Positions 24,383-32,288 of a stretch of 64,000 nt of DNA are shown one piece after another. How positions within the stretch are numbered: position 1 is the first letter of the stretch; every line of letters begins with the position of its first letter. The position numbers and the translations under genes are program-made. A model generated the notes under the pieces. The model saw nothing but the letters and a program-made list of their open reading frames with translations, was not told the origin of the DNA and searched no databases. Location: the NCBI GenBank assembly GCA_903907865.1, contig CAIVPR010000085.1, positions 62,001 to 126,000 on the forward strand, written 5' to 3'. The stretch is from an uncultured Acidobacteriia bacterium (lineage in GTDB: Bacteria > Acidobacteriota > Terriglobia > Bryobacterales > Bryobacteraceae).

Positions 24383-24495
24383 GGCCGAGACTAGTACGTT
24401 ACCCGATCGCTTCAGCAGAAGGACTCCGAAAACACTCTTCGCCCGCCAGGACGCACCCTCTCGGCGCCGACAGAACGACTTGTTTTATCTTAACC

Positions 24496-24522
24496 GCAAA
24501 AGGACTCCGATTCCAAGTCCTT
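24496..24522 (-). terminator. Intrinsic-terminator-like hairpin after oligopeptidase B
   Basis: On the reverse strand AAGGACT and AGTCCTT (24516-24522 and 24500-24506) form a 7-bp stem with a 9-nt loop, followed by TTTTGC. It starts 7 nt past the oligopeptidase stop. The stem is short, so termination strength is uncertain. Confidence 0.4.
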
Positions 24523-24528
24523 CATGTC

Positions 24529-26562
24529 TCAGACGTAGCGCCCAAGGACGAAGGCATATTCAAAGGCCTTTTCCTTGAGTTTTTCGTACCGGCCCGAGGG
24601 CCCGCCGTGTCCCGCTCCCATGTTTGTTTTCAACAGTATACAGGCTTTTCCTGAATTTGCCTCACGGAGCTTCGCCACCCACTTGGCTGGTTCCCAAAAT
24701 GGAACACGGGGGTCGTTTAGGCCGGCCGTCACGAGAATATTGGGAAAGGCCCCGTCCTGCACATTCTCATACGGGGCGTAGGAGCGGATGTAGCGGTACG
24801 CCTCGGGCTCGTTCGGATTGCCCCACTCCTCGTATTCGGTCACCGTAAGCGGCAGGGTCTCGTCGAGCATGGTGTTGACGACATCGACGAACGGGACGTG
24901 CGCGACCACGGCGCGGAATAGGTCGGGCCGCATGTTGGTGACAGCACCCATCAGGAGCCCTCCGGCGCTGCCTCCCGCGATGGCCAGCCGGTCCGGCAAG
25001 GTGTGCCCGGAGTCGACGAGGCATTCGGCGGCGGCAATGAAGTCGAGGAAGGTGTTTTTCTTGCGACCCAGCTTGCCCTCCTCGTACCAGTTGCGGCCCA
25101 TGTCGGCGGAGCCGCGGATGTGTGCCAGCGCGAAGACGAAACCACGGTCAAGAAGGCTGACGCGCTCCGACGAAAAGGACGGCTCCGTGACAATGCCGTA
25201 GGAGCCGTAACCATAAAGATATGTGGGCTTGGGACCAGGGGGCGCGTCGCGCCGGTAGACCAGTGAGACCGGCACCCGCACATCGTCATGCGAAAGGGCG
25301 AAGATGCGTTCGCAGACGTAGTTTTCAGGATCGTAGCCGCCGAGTACGGGTTGGCGCTTCTTCAGTTCGCGGGCGCGGGTGTCCAAGTTGTAATCGAAGA
25401 TGGAACGCGGGGTCGCAAGGGAGGAATAGGAGAAGCGGAAGAGGGGCGTATCGTACTCGGCATTGACGTCGGGCTCGATGGTGTACGCGGGCTCGTCGAA
25501 GGCGATGAAGTGTTCGGCCCCCGTCAGGGTATCCTGGGCCCGGAATCGCCTCAGCCCGTCGTGGCGCTCCAGCACGACAAGGTGGTTGCGGAAGCCCTCT
25601 ACGGATTCGAGGGTGGTGTCGTCGCGGTGCGGCAGGACCTCTTCCCACAATTCCGCCAATGGGTTGCCAGCCTGGGCGCGGAGCAGGCGGAAGTTCTTTC
25701 CCCTGTCGTTGGTGCGCACGTACAGCCAGTCGCCCTGGTGCTCGACGAAATACTCGACGTCCTGGCGGCGTTGGAGCAGGAGTTGGAATTCCCCCTCGGG
25801 GTTGTCGGCATCGAGCAGGCGGATTTCAGTGGTCGTGTGGCTGGAGAGGAGGAGGGCCAGGTACCGGCTGCTGCGCGTGCGGTCGATTTCGACGTTGAAG
25901 CGGGCGTCGGGTTCCTCGAACACCTCGACCGGGGCATCCATGGACCCCGCCGTACAGCGCCAGAGCTTGTGGGGGCGTTTGGTTTCATCCAAGGTGGTGT
26001 AGAAGAAAGTCCGGGAATCGTTGGCCCAGGCGGCACCGTAGTAGACGCCGTTGATCTCGCCCGGCAGCAGTTCCCCGCTGCGCAGATCGCGGAAACGAAG
26101 GGTATAGACCTCGGAACCGTCGGTGTCAACGGCGTAGGCGAGCAAGTTGCCATAGGGGCTCACGAACTGGAACGCGAGCGAAAAATACTCGTGGCCTTCC
26201 GCTAGGGCGTTGCAATCGAGCACCGTCTCTTCGGCGTCCAAGCCGGCGAACAGATCGCGACGACAGAAGATGGGGTACTGCTTGCCGGTCTCGGTACGGG
26301 TGTAGTACTCATACTCCCCCATCCTGTAAGGGGCGGACACGTCGGTTTCCTGGATGCGCGCCTTCATTTCCTCGTAAAGGGTGGCTTCGAGGTCGGCGAA
26401 CGGCTGCATGCATTCGGCGGTGTAGCGGTTCTCGGCCTCCAGGTAGGGGATGGTCTCTGGGTGTGTGCGGTCGCGGAGATAGAACCAGTCGTCGACCACG
26501 GTTTCGCCGTGTTCGGTGCGGGCATGGGGAATCTTGGGGGCGCGAGGGGGAGAAGTAGCCAC
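24529..26562 (-). CDS. ptrB: Oligopeptidase B (S9 prolyl-oligopeptidase family)
   Basis: A 677-residue serine peptidase without a signal peptide. The N-terminal propeller begins HGETVVDDWFYLRDRTHPET, typical of oligopeptidase B. The catalytic domain has Ser in IAGGSAGGLLMGA, Asp in NDPRVPFWEPAKW and His in MGAGHGGPSGRY, so the triad is complete. These enzymes cut short peptides after basic residues in the cytoplasm. Length and domain order are normal. The start is GTG 26562, and it is divergent from the response regulator gene. Confidence 0.93.
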   Translation of the reverse strand: MATSPPRAPKIPHARTEHGETVVDDWFYLRDRTHPETIPYLEAENRYTAECMQPFADLEATLYEEMKARIQETDVSAPYRMGEYEYYTRTETGKQYPIFCRRDLFAGLDAEETVLDCNALAEGHEYFSLAFQFVSPYGNLLAYAVDTDGSEVYTLRFRDLRSGELLPGEINGVYYGAAWANDSRTFFYTTLDETKRPHKLWRCTAGSMDAPVEVFEEPDARFNVEIDRTRSSRYLALLLSSHTTTEIRLLDADNPEGEFQLLLQRRQDVEYFVEHQGDWLYVRTNDRGKNFRLLRAQAGNPLAELWEEVLPHRDDTTLESVEGFRNHLVVLERHDGLRRFRAQDTLTGAEHFIAFDEPAYTIEPDVNAEYDTPLFRFSYSSLATPRSIFDYNLDTRARELKKRQPVLGGYDPENYVCERIFALSHDDVRVPVSLVYRRDAPPGPKPTYLYGYGSYGIVTEPSFSSERVSLLDRGFVFALAHIRGSADMGRNWYEEGKLGRKKNTFLDFIAAAECLVDSGHTLPDRLAIAGGSAGGLLMGAVTNMRPDLFRAVVAHVPFVDVVNTMLDETLPLTVTEYEEWGNPNEPEAYRYIRSYAPYENVQDGAFPNILVTAGLNDPRVPFWEPAKWVAKLREANSGKACILLKTNMGAGHGGPSGRYEKLKEKAFEYAFVLGRYV

Positions 26563-26610
26563 TTACAAAGGTTTACCGCATCGAAACACGCGCGGTGCTA
26601 AATTTCAGTT

Positions 26611-27297
26611 GTGCGCATCCTGATAGTGGATGACGACGACGAGCTCTCCAGCCTTCTAACAGAATTGCTGACGCGTGAGGGTTTCCGTGTCGATACCCAA
26701 AATGATGGTCGCCGTGGCTTGGCCGCGGCGTTGAACGGCGGCTACGACCTGATGGTCCTGGACGTCATGCTTCCCGGATTGGACGGCTTCGAGATCCTGA
26801 AAAGGGTCCGACGCGAAGCGCGACTCCCAATCCTAATGTTGACCGCGAGGGGCGAGGACGAGGATCGTATCGTCGGCTTGGACCTCGGGGCCGACGACTA
26901 CCTATCGAAACCCTTCAACACCCGCGAGTTGGTGGCAAGAATCCGAGCGATCCTGCGCCGTCTGGAAAACCGGATGGCGGGCGACCGCTTCGAAGTCAAC
27001 GGCATCAGCATCGATCCGGGCTCCCGCGAAGTTCTGCGCCAGGGCAAGCCGGTCGAAGTGACCACGTTCGAGTTCGACATTCTTGAAACGCTGATGCGGT
27101 CCGCCGGCCGGGTGGTCTCCCGGGACGAGCTGATGGAAGAATTGTACGGTCGCAAGGCGACGCCGTTCGACCGCTCGGTCGATATGCACATCAGCCACCT
27201 GCGCCGGAAGCTCGAGGGAGCCAACCCGCTCATCAAGACGGTGCGCGGCGTCGGCTACCAGTTTGTGCGGTCGTTCGACGAAGGCAACCAGTCGTGA
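26611..27297 (+). CDS. OmpR-family response regulator
   Basis: A 228-residue regulator. The receiver domain begins MRILIVDDDDELSSLL, with phospho-acceptor Asp at about residue 51 (LMVLDVMLPG) and Lys in LSKPF. A C-terminal winged helix (VEVTTFEFDILETLMRSAG, RSVDMHISHLRRKL, IKTVRGVGYQF) binds DNA. It starts with GTG at 26611; there is no Shine-Dalgarno sequence, but TAAATT at 26599-26604 is placed as a -10 box for a leaderless transcript. Its stop overlaps the kinase start (GTGA), so the two form one operon. Confidence 0.95.
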   Translation: MRILIVDDDDELSSLLTELLTREGFRVDTQNDGRRGLAAALNGGYDLMVLDVMLPGLDGFEILKRVRREARLPILMLTARGEDEDRIVGLDLGADDYLSKPFNTRELVARIRAILRRLENRMAGDRFEVNGISIDPGSREVLRQGKPVEVTTFEFDILETLMRSAGRVVSRDELMEELYGRKATPFDRSVDMHISHLRRKLEGANPLIKTVRGVGYQFVRSFDEGNQS

Positions 27298-28682
27298 CAC
27301 GGCTATTTACAAAGATCCTCGTTTGGTTCCTCCTTACCGTGGCGGTCAGCGTCACGGCCAGCTTCTACATCTGGAACGCGTTCATGGCCAGTTCCCCGCA
27401 GCCCCAGTTCAACGGACTGCGGTCGTACGAACTTCGGCAAGCGCGGCAGGCTTGGGAAGCGGGCGGGCGAGCCAGCTTGGAAGCGTGGCTGGCAAGGTAC
27501 AAGCAGGCGACCGATTTGGACGGAGTTCTGGCCGACGCGTCGGGCCGGGACATACTGACGGGTCGCGACTGGTCCGCTGACTTGCACAGCAATCCGGGTC
27601 GAGGGCGCACCGGGCGGGGCCCGATGTCCGCATTTGTCCGGATTGAGAGCCCGAGGCCAGCCTATTTCATCCTGTCTTCGGCGTCGCGGGATGGCAAGTA
27701 TTATTTCCTGACGGCGCATCCCGACCGTGGCCAGGCCCGGGCGGGATCTGGGGGCTGGAGCATCGAGGTCCCTCAGCAAACCTGGTGGATGCTCGGGATC
27801 TTTGCGTTTCTCTGCTATCTTTTGGCACGGCACCTGACTTCCCCGTTGCGCCAGATGCAGAAGACTATCGAACGGTTCGGCAAGGGCGATTTTTCGGCGC
27901 GGGTCAATACGCGTCGCGGCGATGAATTGGGACAACTGGCGCGCACGGTGGACCAAATGGCCGAGCGCATCGACTTGCTGCTTAAGTCGCAGCGCCGGTT
28001 GTTGCAGGATATTTCGCACGAACTGCGTTCGCCGCTCGCCCGGTTGGGCGTGGCGGTGGAGCTGGCGCGAGGGGGCGGAGACGCGGTAGTCGCGCTGAAC
28101 CGGGTGGAACGGGAAGCGGACAGGCTGAACACGCTGGTCGGGGAGTTGATCCAAGTAACGCGGGCTGAGGGCGATCCCCAGGGGCTGGCGACGGAATCGG
28201 TCCGGCTGGACGACTTGATCCGGGTCATACTCGACGATGTGCACATCGAGGCCGAAAAGCGTGGGGTCTCGTTGCGCTCGGACATCTCAACCGCGGAGTT
28301 GGTGGGCAGTCCCGAGTTGCTCCGCCGGGCTGCGGAAAATATCGTCCGGAACGCAATCCGCCATTCGCCGGAAGGTTGCCAGGTCGATGTCGCGCTGAAA
28401 CAAATACCGGATGGATTCCGGATTTCCGTCCGCGACTACGGCACGGGCGTACCGGAAGAGTCTCTCGCCAACATCTTCGACCCGTTCTACCGCGTGGAGA
28501 AGGACCGGGGGCGGACGAGCGGAGGCGTGGGACTGGGCTTGGCCATCGCCAAACGGGCTGTCGAACTCCACCACGGGACGATGCGGGCGACGAACGCCAA
28601 CCCAGGCTTGATGGTGGAAATCGATTTGCCGGGCGCGACGGCGGTCCCGCTTGGCACGGCGCACGAGGCCGTACTCGCTTAG
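27294..28682 (+). CDS. CpxA-like sensor histidine kinase
   Basis: A 462-residue membrane kinase. TM1 is near residues 8-30, followed by a periplasmic sensor of about 130 residues and TM2 at about 163-180. A HAMP segment precedes the HisKA box LLQDISHELRSPLARLG with His near residue 242. The ATPase has N-box NIVRNAIRHS, DYGTGVPEE, FDPFYRVEKDRGR and GGVGLGLAIAK. The sensing domain resembles CpxA, suggesting an envelope or stress signal. It is translationally coupled to the response regulator gene. It ends 18 nt before the acyl-CoA carboxylase gene, which may therefore be read from the same transcript. Confidence 0.94.
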   Translation: MTRLFTKILVWFLLTVAVSVTASFYIWNAFMASSPQPQFNGLRSYELRQARQAWEAGGRASLEAWLARYKQATDLDGVLADASGRDILTGRDWSADLHSNPGRGRTGRGPMSAFVRIESPRPAYFILSSASRDGKYYFLTAHPDRGQARAGSGGWSIEVPQQTWWMLGIFAFLCYLLARHLTSPLRQMQKTIERFGKGDFSARVNTRRGDELGQLARTVDQMAERIDLLLKSQRRLLQDISHELRSPLARLGVAVELARGGGDAVVALNRVEREADRLNTLVGELIQVTRAEGDPQGLATESVRLDDLIRVILDDVHIEAEKRGVSLRSDISTAELVGSPELLRRAAENIVRNAIRHSPEGCQVDVALKQIPDGFRISVRDYGTGVPEESLANIFDPFYRVEKDRGRTSGGVGLGLAIAKRAVELHHGTMRATNANPGLMVEIDLPGATAVPLGTAHEAVLA

Positions 28683-28700
28683 GCATACACTGGTGGTCGG

Positions 28701-30359
28701 ATGACCGATCATTCCAACAACGCAGCCCATTCCAGCAACACAGCTCACTCCAACAACGCAGCAGCGGAGCAGGCACGGACTGCGAGGATGCGGCTGATGG
28801 TCGAGTCGCTCCAGCGTCTGGAGGCAAAGCTTCGCGAGGGTGGCGGCAAAGCGCGCATTGACAAGCAGCACCGCGCAGGCAAGTTGACGGCCCGGGAGCG
28901 CGTGTCCCTCCTCGTTGACCCCGGTTCCCGCTTTGTGGAAATCGGTCTGCTGATGGCGTTCGATCAATACGATGGCCAAGCCCCGGCCGCCGGGGTTGTG
29001 ACCGGCTTGGGGCGCGTCGAGGGGCGTCCGATGGTGGTTGTCGCGAATGACGCCACCGTCAAAGCTGGGGCGTGGTGGCCCGAGACCATCGCCAAGATCC
29101 TGCGAGCGCAGGAGATCGCGATGCGCAACCGGATTCCCATCGTGTATCTGGTGGATTCGGCTGGCGTCAACCTGCCGTACCAGGACGGAATCTTCCCCGG
29201 CCAATACGGGGCAGGCCGCATCTTCTACTACAACTCCCTCATGCGCCGACAGTTGCGCGTGCCGCAGATCTCCGCCGTGATGGGGCCGTGCATCGCCGGC
29301 GGCGCATATCTGCCGGCGCTGAGCGACGTCATCATCATGGTGGAAGGCTCCGGGTTCATGGGGTTGGGCGGTCCGAACCTGGTCAAGGGTGCCACCGGAC
29401 AGGAGATCGACCAAGAGTCGCTCGGCGGTGCCCACATGCACACGGCGAAGAGTGGAGTTGCGCACTATGTCGCCAAGGACGACCGCCACTGTATTGAAAT
29501 GATCCGCGAACGGTTTGGCCGGATGCCCCACCCCCAGGCGGCACCGGCGCGTGTGGTGGGACCCGTGCGTCCCGCCGAAACGCTCCACGGAGTCCTGCCA
29601 GCCGACCACCGCCTTCCCTACCCCGTCGAGGAGCTTCTCGACGCGGTGCTCGATGGCGATGGGCGCACCGAGTTCCAGTCCGATTTCGCGCCCGAGATGC
29701 TCTGCGCGGAGGCCCGTCTCGGAGGGCGGCCGGTCGCCGTCATAGCCAACCGCAGGGGCTTCCTGAAACCGCGGATCGGGGGCATCATCTACGCGGAAAC
29801 GGCCCGCAAGACGGCCTACTTCGTCGATTTGGCGGACCGACAGGGCCTTCCAATCCTCTATGTGCAGGATGTTTCAGGGTTCATGGTGGGAGTCGAGGCG
29901 GAAACCCAAGGTATCATCCGGGCCGGGGCGGAAATGGTGGAGTCGATGTCGTGCGCCTCGGTGCCGCGCATCGTCTTGACCACCAACCATGCCTCGGGGG
30001 CGGGCTACTACGCGATGTCGGGCCAAGGGTTCGACCCCAATTTCACGTTTTCGTGGCCGTCGGCGCGGATCGGAGTGATGGAGGGAGAGTCGGCGGTCCA
30101 GGCAATGCATTCGACCGAATTGGCCAAGCTGAAGGAGTCTGGCGGTACGGTGCCGGTCGAGTTGCAAGACTCGATGGACCGGACACGCCAAATATACGAA
30201 CACTGGCTCGACGCCAAGTACGGCGCGGCCAAGGGGCACTGCGACGCGGTGATCGATCCCGCTGAGACGCGGGAAGTCTTGATGTGTGCCCTCGAAGCCT
30301 CAATGCAACGGCCTAGGGCGACGGCTCTGGCGCTGGAAACAATTGGAGGCTGCAAGTGA
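28701..30359 (+). CDS. Acyl-CoA carboxylase, carboxyltransferase (beta) subunit, methylcrotonyl-CoA type
   Basis: A 552-residue carboxyltransferase. Motifs VVANDATVKAGAWWPETI, IVYLVDSAGVNLPYQDGIFP, VMGPCIAGGAYLPALSD and LGGPNLVKGATGQEI place it with methylcrotonyl-CoA carboxylase beta (MccB/LiuB) rather than propionyl-CoA carboxylase. It should carboxylate an enoyl-CoA from leucine breakdown. The biotin carboxylase/carrier (alpha) subunit is not in the window. The N-terminus carries three copies of a six-residue repeat, so translation could also begin further in (Met at about residue 30). It overlaps the enoyl-CoA hydratase gene by 4 nt. Confidence 0.9.
   Translation: MTDHSNNAAHSSNTAHSNNAAAEQARTARMRLMVESLQRLEAKLREGGGKARIDKQHRAGKLTARERVSLLVDPGSRFVEIGLLMAFDQYDGQAPAAGVVTGLGRVEGRPMVVVANDATVKAGAWWPETIAKILRAQEIAMRNRIPIVYLVDSAGVNLPYQDGIFPGQYGAGRIFYYNSLMRRQLRVPQISAVMGPCIAGGAYLPALSDVIIMVEGSGFMGLGGPNLVKGATGQEIDQESLGGAHMHTAKSGVAHYVAKDDRHCIEMIRERFGRMPHPQAAPARVVGPVRPAETLHGVLPADHRLPYPVEELLDAVLDGDGRTEFQSDFAPEMLCAEARLGGRPVAVIANRRGFLKPRIGGIIYAETARKTAYFVDLADRQGLPILYVQDVSGFMVGVEAETQGIIRAGAEMVESMSCASVPRIVLTTNHASGAGYYAMSGQGFDPNFTFSWPSARIGVMEGESAVQAMHSTELAKLKESGGTVPVELQDSMDRTRQIYEHWLDAKYGAAKGHCDAVIDPAETREVLMCALEASMQRPRATALALETIGGCK
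28710..28763 (+). repeat. Three tandem 18-bp repeats at the start of the carboxylase gene
   Basis: Three in-frame units, CATTCCAACAACGCAGCC and two variants, encode HSNNAA, HSSNTA and HSNNAA. They extend the N-terminus beyond the usual family start. Copy number could change by slippage without shifting the frame. Confidence 0.85.
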
Positions 30360-31090
30360 TTGAAGTCCTCCAGCTTGGCCTCGTGTTGCGGATCACACTG
30401 GACCGGCCTGAAAAACGGAACGCGCTGGACTTGGCATTATGCCGGATGTTAATCGCGGCATTCGAGTCGGCGGTTTCCGATGAGTCGGTCGGCTGCGTGG
30501 TCTTGGCTGCGAACGGACCCGTCTTTTGCGCGGGAATGGACTTGGGCGAGGTCTTCGAAGTCGACCCGGACGAGGCGGCCATGCTGCACGAACGCGTGTT
30601 CGGCTTGGTGCACTGGTTCCGCAAACCAGTGGTGGCCGCAGTGGCGGGACCGGCGTTGGCGGGCGGGGTCGGGTTGGTGGCGAATGCGCAGATCGTGGTG
30701 GCCGCGCCGAACACGCAGTTTGCGGTCGGGGAAATCCGGATCGGGTTGTGGCCAGTACTGATCTTCCGGGCATGCGCACTTGCCATGGGAGAGCGCCGGG
30801 CCACGGAACTGAGCCTGACGGGGCGGAGCTTTTCGGCCAAGGATGCCCTCGGGTACGGGCTGGTCACGGAACTGGCGGATGATCCGCTGGCGCGTGCGAT
30901 GGAGATTGCCCAGGGGATTGCGGCCTTCAGTCCATTTGCCGTGACGACGGGTCTCGATTACGTGGCACGGATACGGGGAATGGGCTGGGAAGAGGCCGGA
31001 GCTGAGGGCCGCGCGGTACGAAAACGGCTCATGGCCGCACCGGATTTCGCCCGAAGCGTTAGCGCGTTCTTGGAAAGGAGGAAAGCATGA
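30356..31090 (+). CDS. Enoyl-CoA hydratase/isomerase (crotonase), possibly methylglutaconyl-CoA hydratase
   Basis: A 244-residue crotonase that adds water to an enoyl-CoA. It has DRPEKRNALD, the oxyanion-hole segments FCAGMDLGE and AGPALAGGVGL, and both catalytic glutamates (FAVGEIRIGLWP and RRATELSLTG). The GTG start at 30356 shares GTGA with the carboxylase stop. A carboxylase beta subunit followed by a crotonase is the order liuB-liuC of leucine catabolism, so 3-methylglutaconyl-CoA is a good guess for the substrate. The motifs alone do not prove it. Confidence 0.88.
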   Translation: MIEVLQLGLVLRITLDRPEKRNALDLALCRMLIAAFESAVSDESVGCVVLAANGPVFCAGMDLGEVFEVDPDEAAMLHERVFGLVHWFRKPVVAAVAGPALAGGVGLVANAQIVVAAPNTQFAVGEIRIGLWPVLIFRACALAMGERRATELSLTGRSFSAKDALGYGLVTELADDPLARAMEIAQGIAAFSPFAVTTGLDYVARIRGMGWEEAGAEGRAVRKRLMAAPDFARSVSAFLERRKA

Positions 31091-31527
31091 CGGTTCGGCA
31101 GGCGACCGTGGCGGACCTCGATATCCTCGTGCCGCTGTTCGACGGCTACCGCCAGTTCTACCGGCAGCCGAGCGAGCCGGATCGGGTCCGCACCTTCCTT
31201 CGAGACCGGTTCGCCCACAACCAGTCCGTAATTTTCGTGGCGGAGCAAGACGGTGCGCCGGTTGGATTCACGCAACTCTATCCCAGTTTCACGTCGGCAG
31301 GGCTGGGGCGGATCTTCGTCCTGAACGATCTCTTCGTGGACCCGGCGGCACGGCGGACCGGTGCGGGCGCGGCGTTGCTGGAAGCTGCCGCCGAGTACGG
31401 TCGACGCGTGGGCGCACTCCGGCTGGTGCTTTCCACCGAAGTCACCAACATGGCCGCCCAAGCGCTCTATGAAAGGCTCGGCTGGAAGCGGAACTCCGAT
31501 TTCCACGCCTACCAACTCGGATTGTGA
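31087..31527 (+). CDS. GNAT-family N-acetyltransferase
   Basis: A 146-residue acetyltransferase with the GNAT acetyl-CoA-binding region LNDLFVDPAARRTGAGAALLEAA and the C-terminal ALYERLGWKRNSDFHAY. The N-terminus (TVRQATVADLDILVPLFDGY) is also standard. The ATG overlaps the hydratase stop (ATGA). The substrate is unknown; small amines or amino acids are common for this subgroup. It sits within the acyl-CoA operon. Confidence 0.88.
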   Translation: MTVRQATVADLDILVPLFDGYRQFYRQPSEPDRVRTFLRDRFAHNQSVIFVAEQDGAPVGFTQLYPSFTSAGLGRIFVLNDLFVDPAARRTGAGAALLEAAAEYGRRVGALRLVLSTEVTNMAAQALYERLGWKRNSDFHAYQLGL

Positions 31528-31534
31528 GGACCCG

Positions 31535-32287
31535 GTGACGAAATCTGGCGTCATCGTTGTCACTGGCGGTGGACGAGGTATCGGCGCGGCCACAGCGCGG
31601 ATGGCCGGCGCGGGAGGGTACGCGGTCTGCGTCAACTACCTTTCGGGGGTAGATGCGGCTGAGATCCTCGTCGCGGAAATTATCGGAGCCGGAGGACGGG
31701 CGGTCGCGGTCCAAGCCGATATCGGCACCGAATCCGGCGTCGTCGCGTTGTTCCAGCGGGTGGATTCGGAACTCGGCCCGATCACGGCGCTAGTGAACAA
31801 CGCGGCAACGCTGGAAACGCAGATGCGGTTGGAAGCGATGGATTCGGCGCGCATGGAGCGAATCTTCGCGGTCAACGTGTTGGGGACAATGCTCTGCGCC
31901 CGTGAGGCGGTCCGGCGGATGTCGACCCGGCGCGGCGGGCAGGGGGGCGGAATCGTGAACGTGTCGTCGGGGGCGGCGAAATACGGCTCTCCGGGAGAAT
32001 ACGTCGACTACGCAGCCAGCAAGGGAGCCGTCGAAAGCTTCACAGTCGGATTGGCGAAGGAGGTCGCGGAGGAGGGGATCCGGGTCAACGCCGTGCGTCC
32101 GGGCTTCATCTACACCGACCTGCATGCCAAGGGCGGCGAGCCCCAGCGTGTCGACCGGGTGAAAGCGTTGGTCCCGATGAAGCGCGGCGGCGAGCCGGAC
32201 GAGGTCTCCAACGCCATCCTTTGGCTGTTGTCCGACCAAGCCTCCTACGTCACGGGCACGATCCTGGACGTTGCCGGCGGGCGTTGA
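31535..32287 (+). CDS. Short-chain dehydrogenase/reductase (3-oxoacyl-ACP reductase-like)
   Basis: A 250-residue classical SDR with the cofactor motif VVTGGGRGIGAATAR, NNAATLE, the catalytic Ser in NVSSGAAKYG, YAASKGAVE (Tyr-xxx-Lys) and VRPGFIYTDLH. The start is GTG 31535 with GAGG 5 nt upstream; the long in-frame extension over the acetyltransferase gene is not real. It probably reduces or oxidises a 3-hydroxyacyl thioester. It is the last gene of the operon and ends 1 nt before the stop of the opposite-strand lipase maturation factor gene. Confidence 0.9.
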   Translation: MTKSGVIVVTGGGRGIGAATARMAGAGGYAVCVNYLSGVDAAEILVAEIIGAGGRAVAVQADIGTESGVVALFQRVDSELGPITALVNNAATLETQMRLEAMDSARMERIFAVNVLGTMLCAREAVRRMSTRRGGQGGGIVNVSSGAAKYGSPGEYVDYAASKGAVESFTVGLAKEVAEEGIRVNAVRPGFIYTDLHAKGGEPQRVDRVKALVPMKRGGEPDEVSNAILWLLSDQASYVTGTILDVAGGR

Positions 32288-32288
32288 G

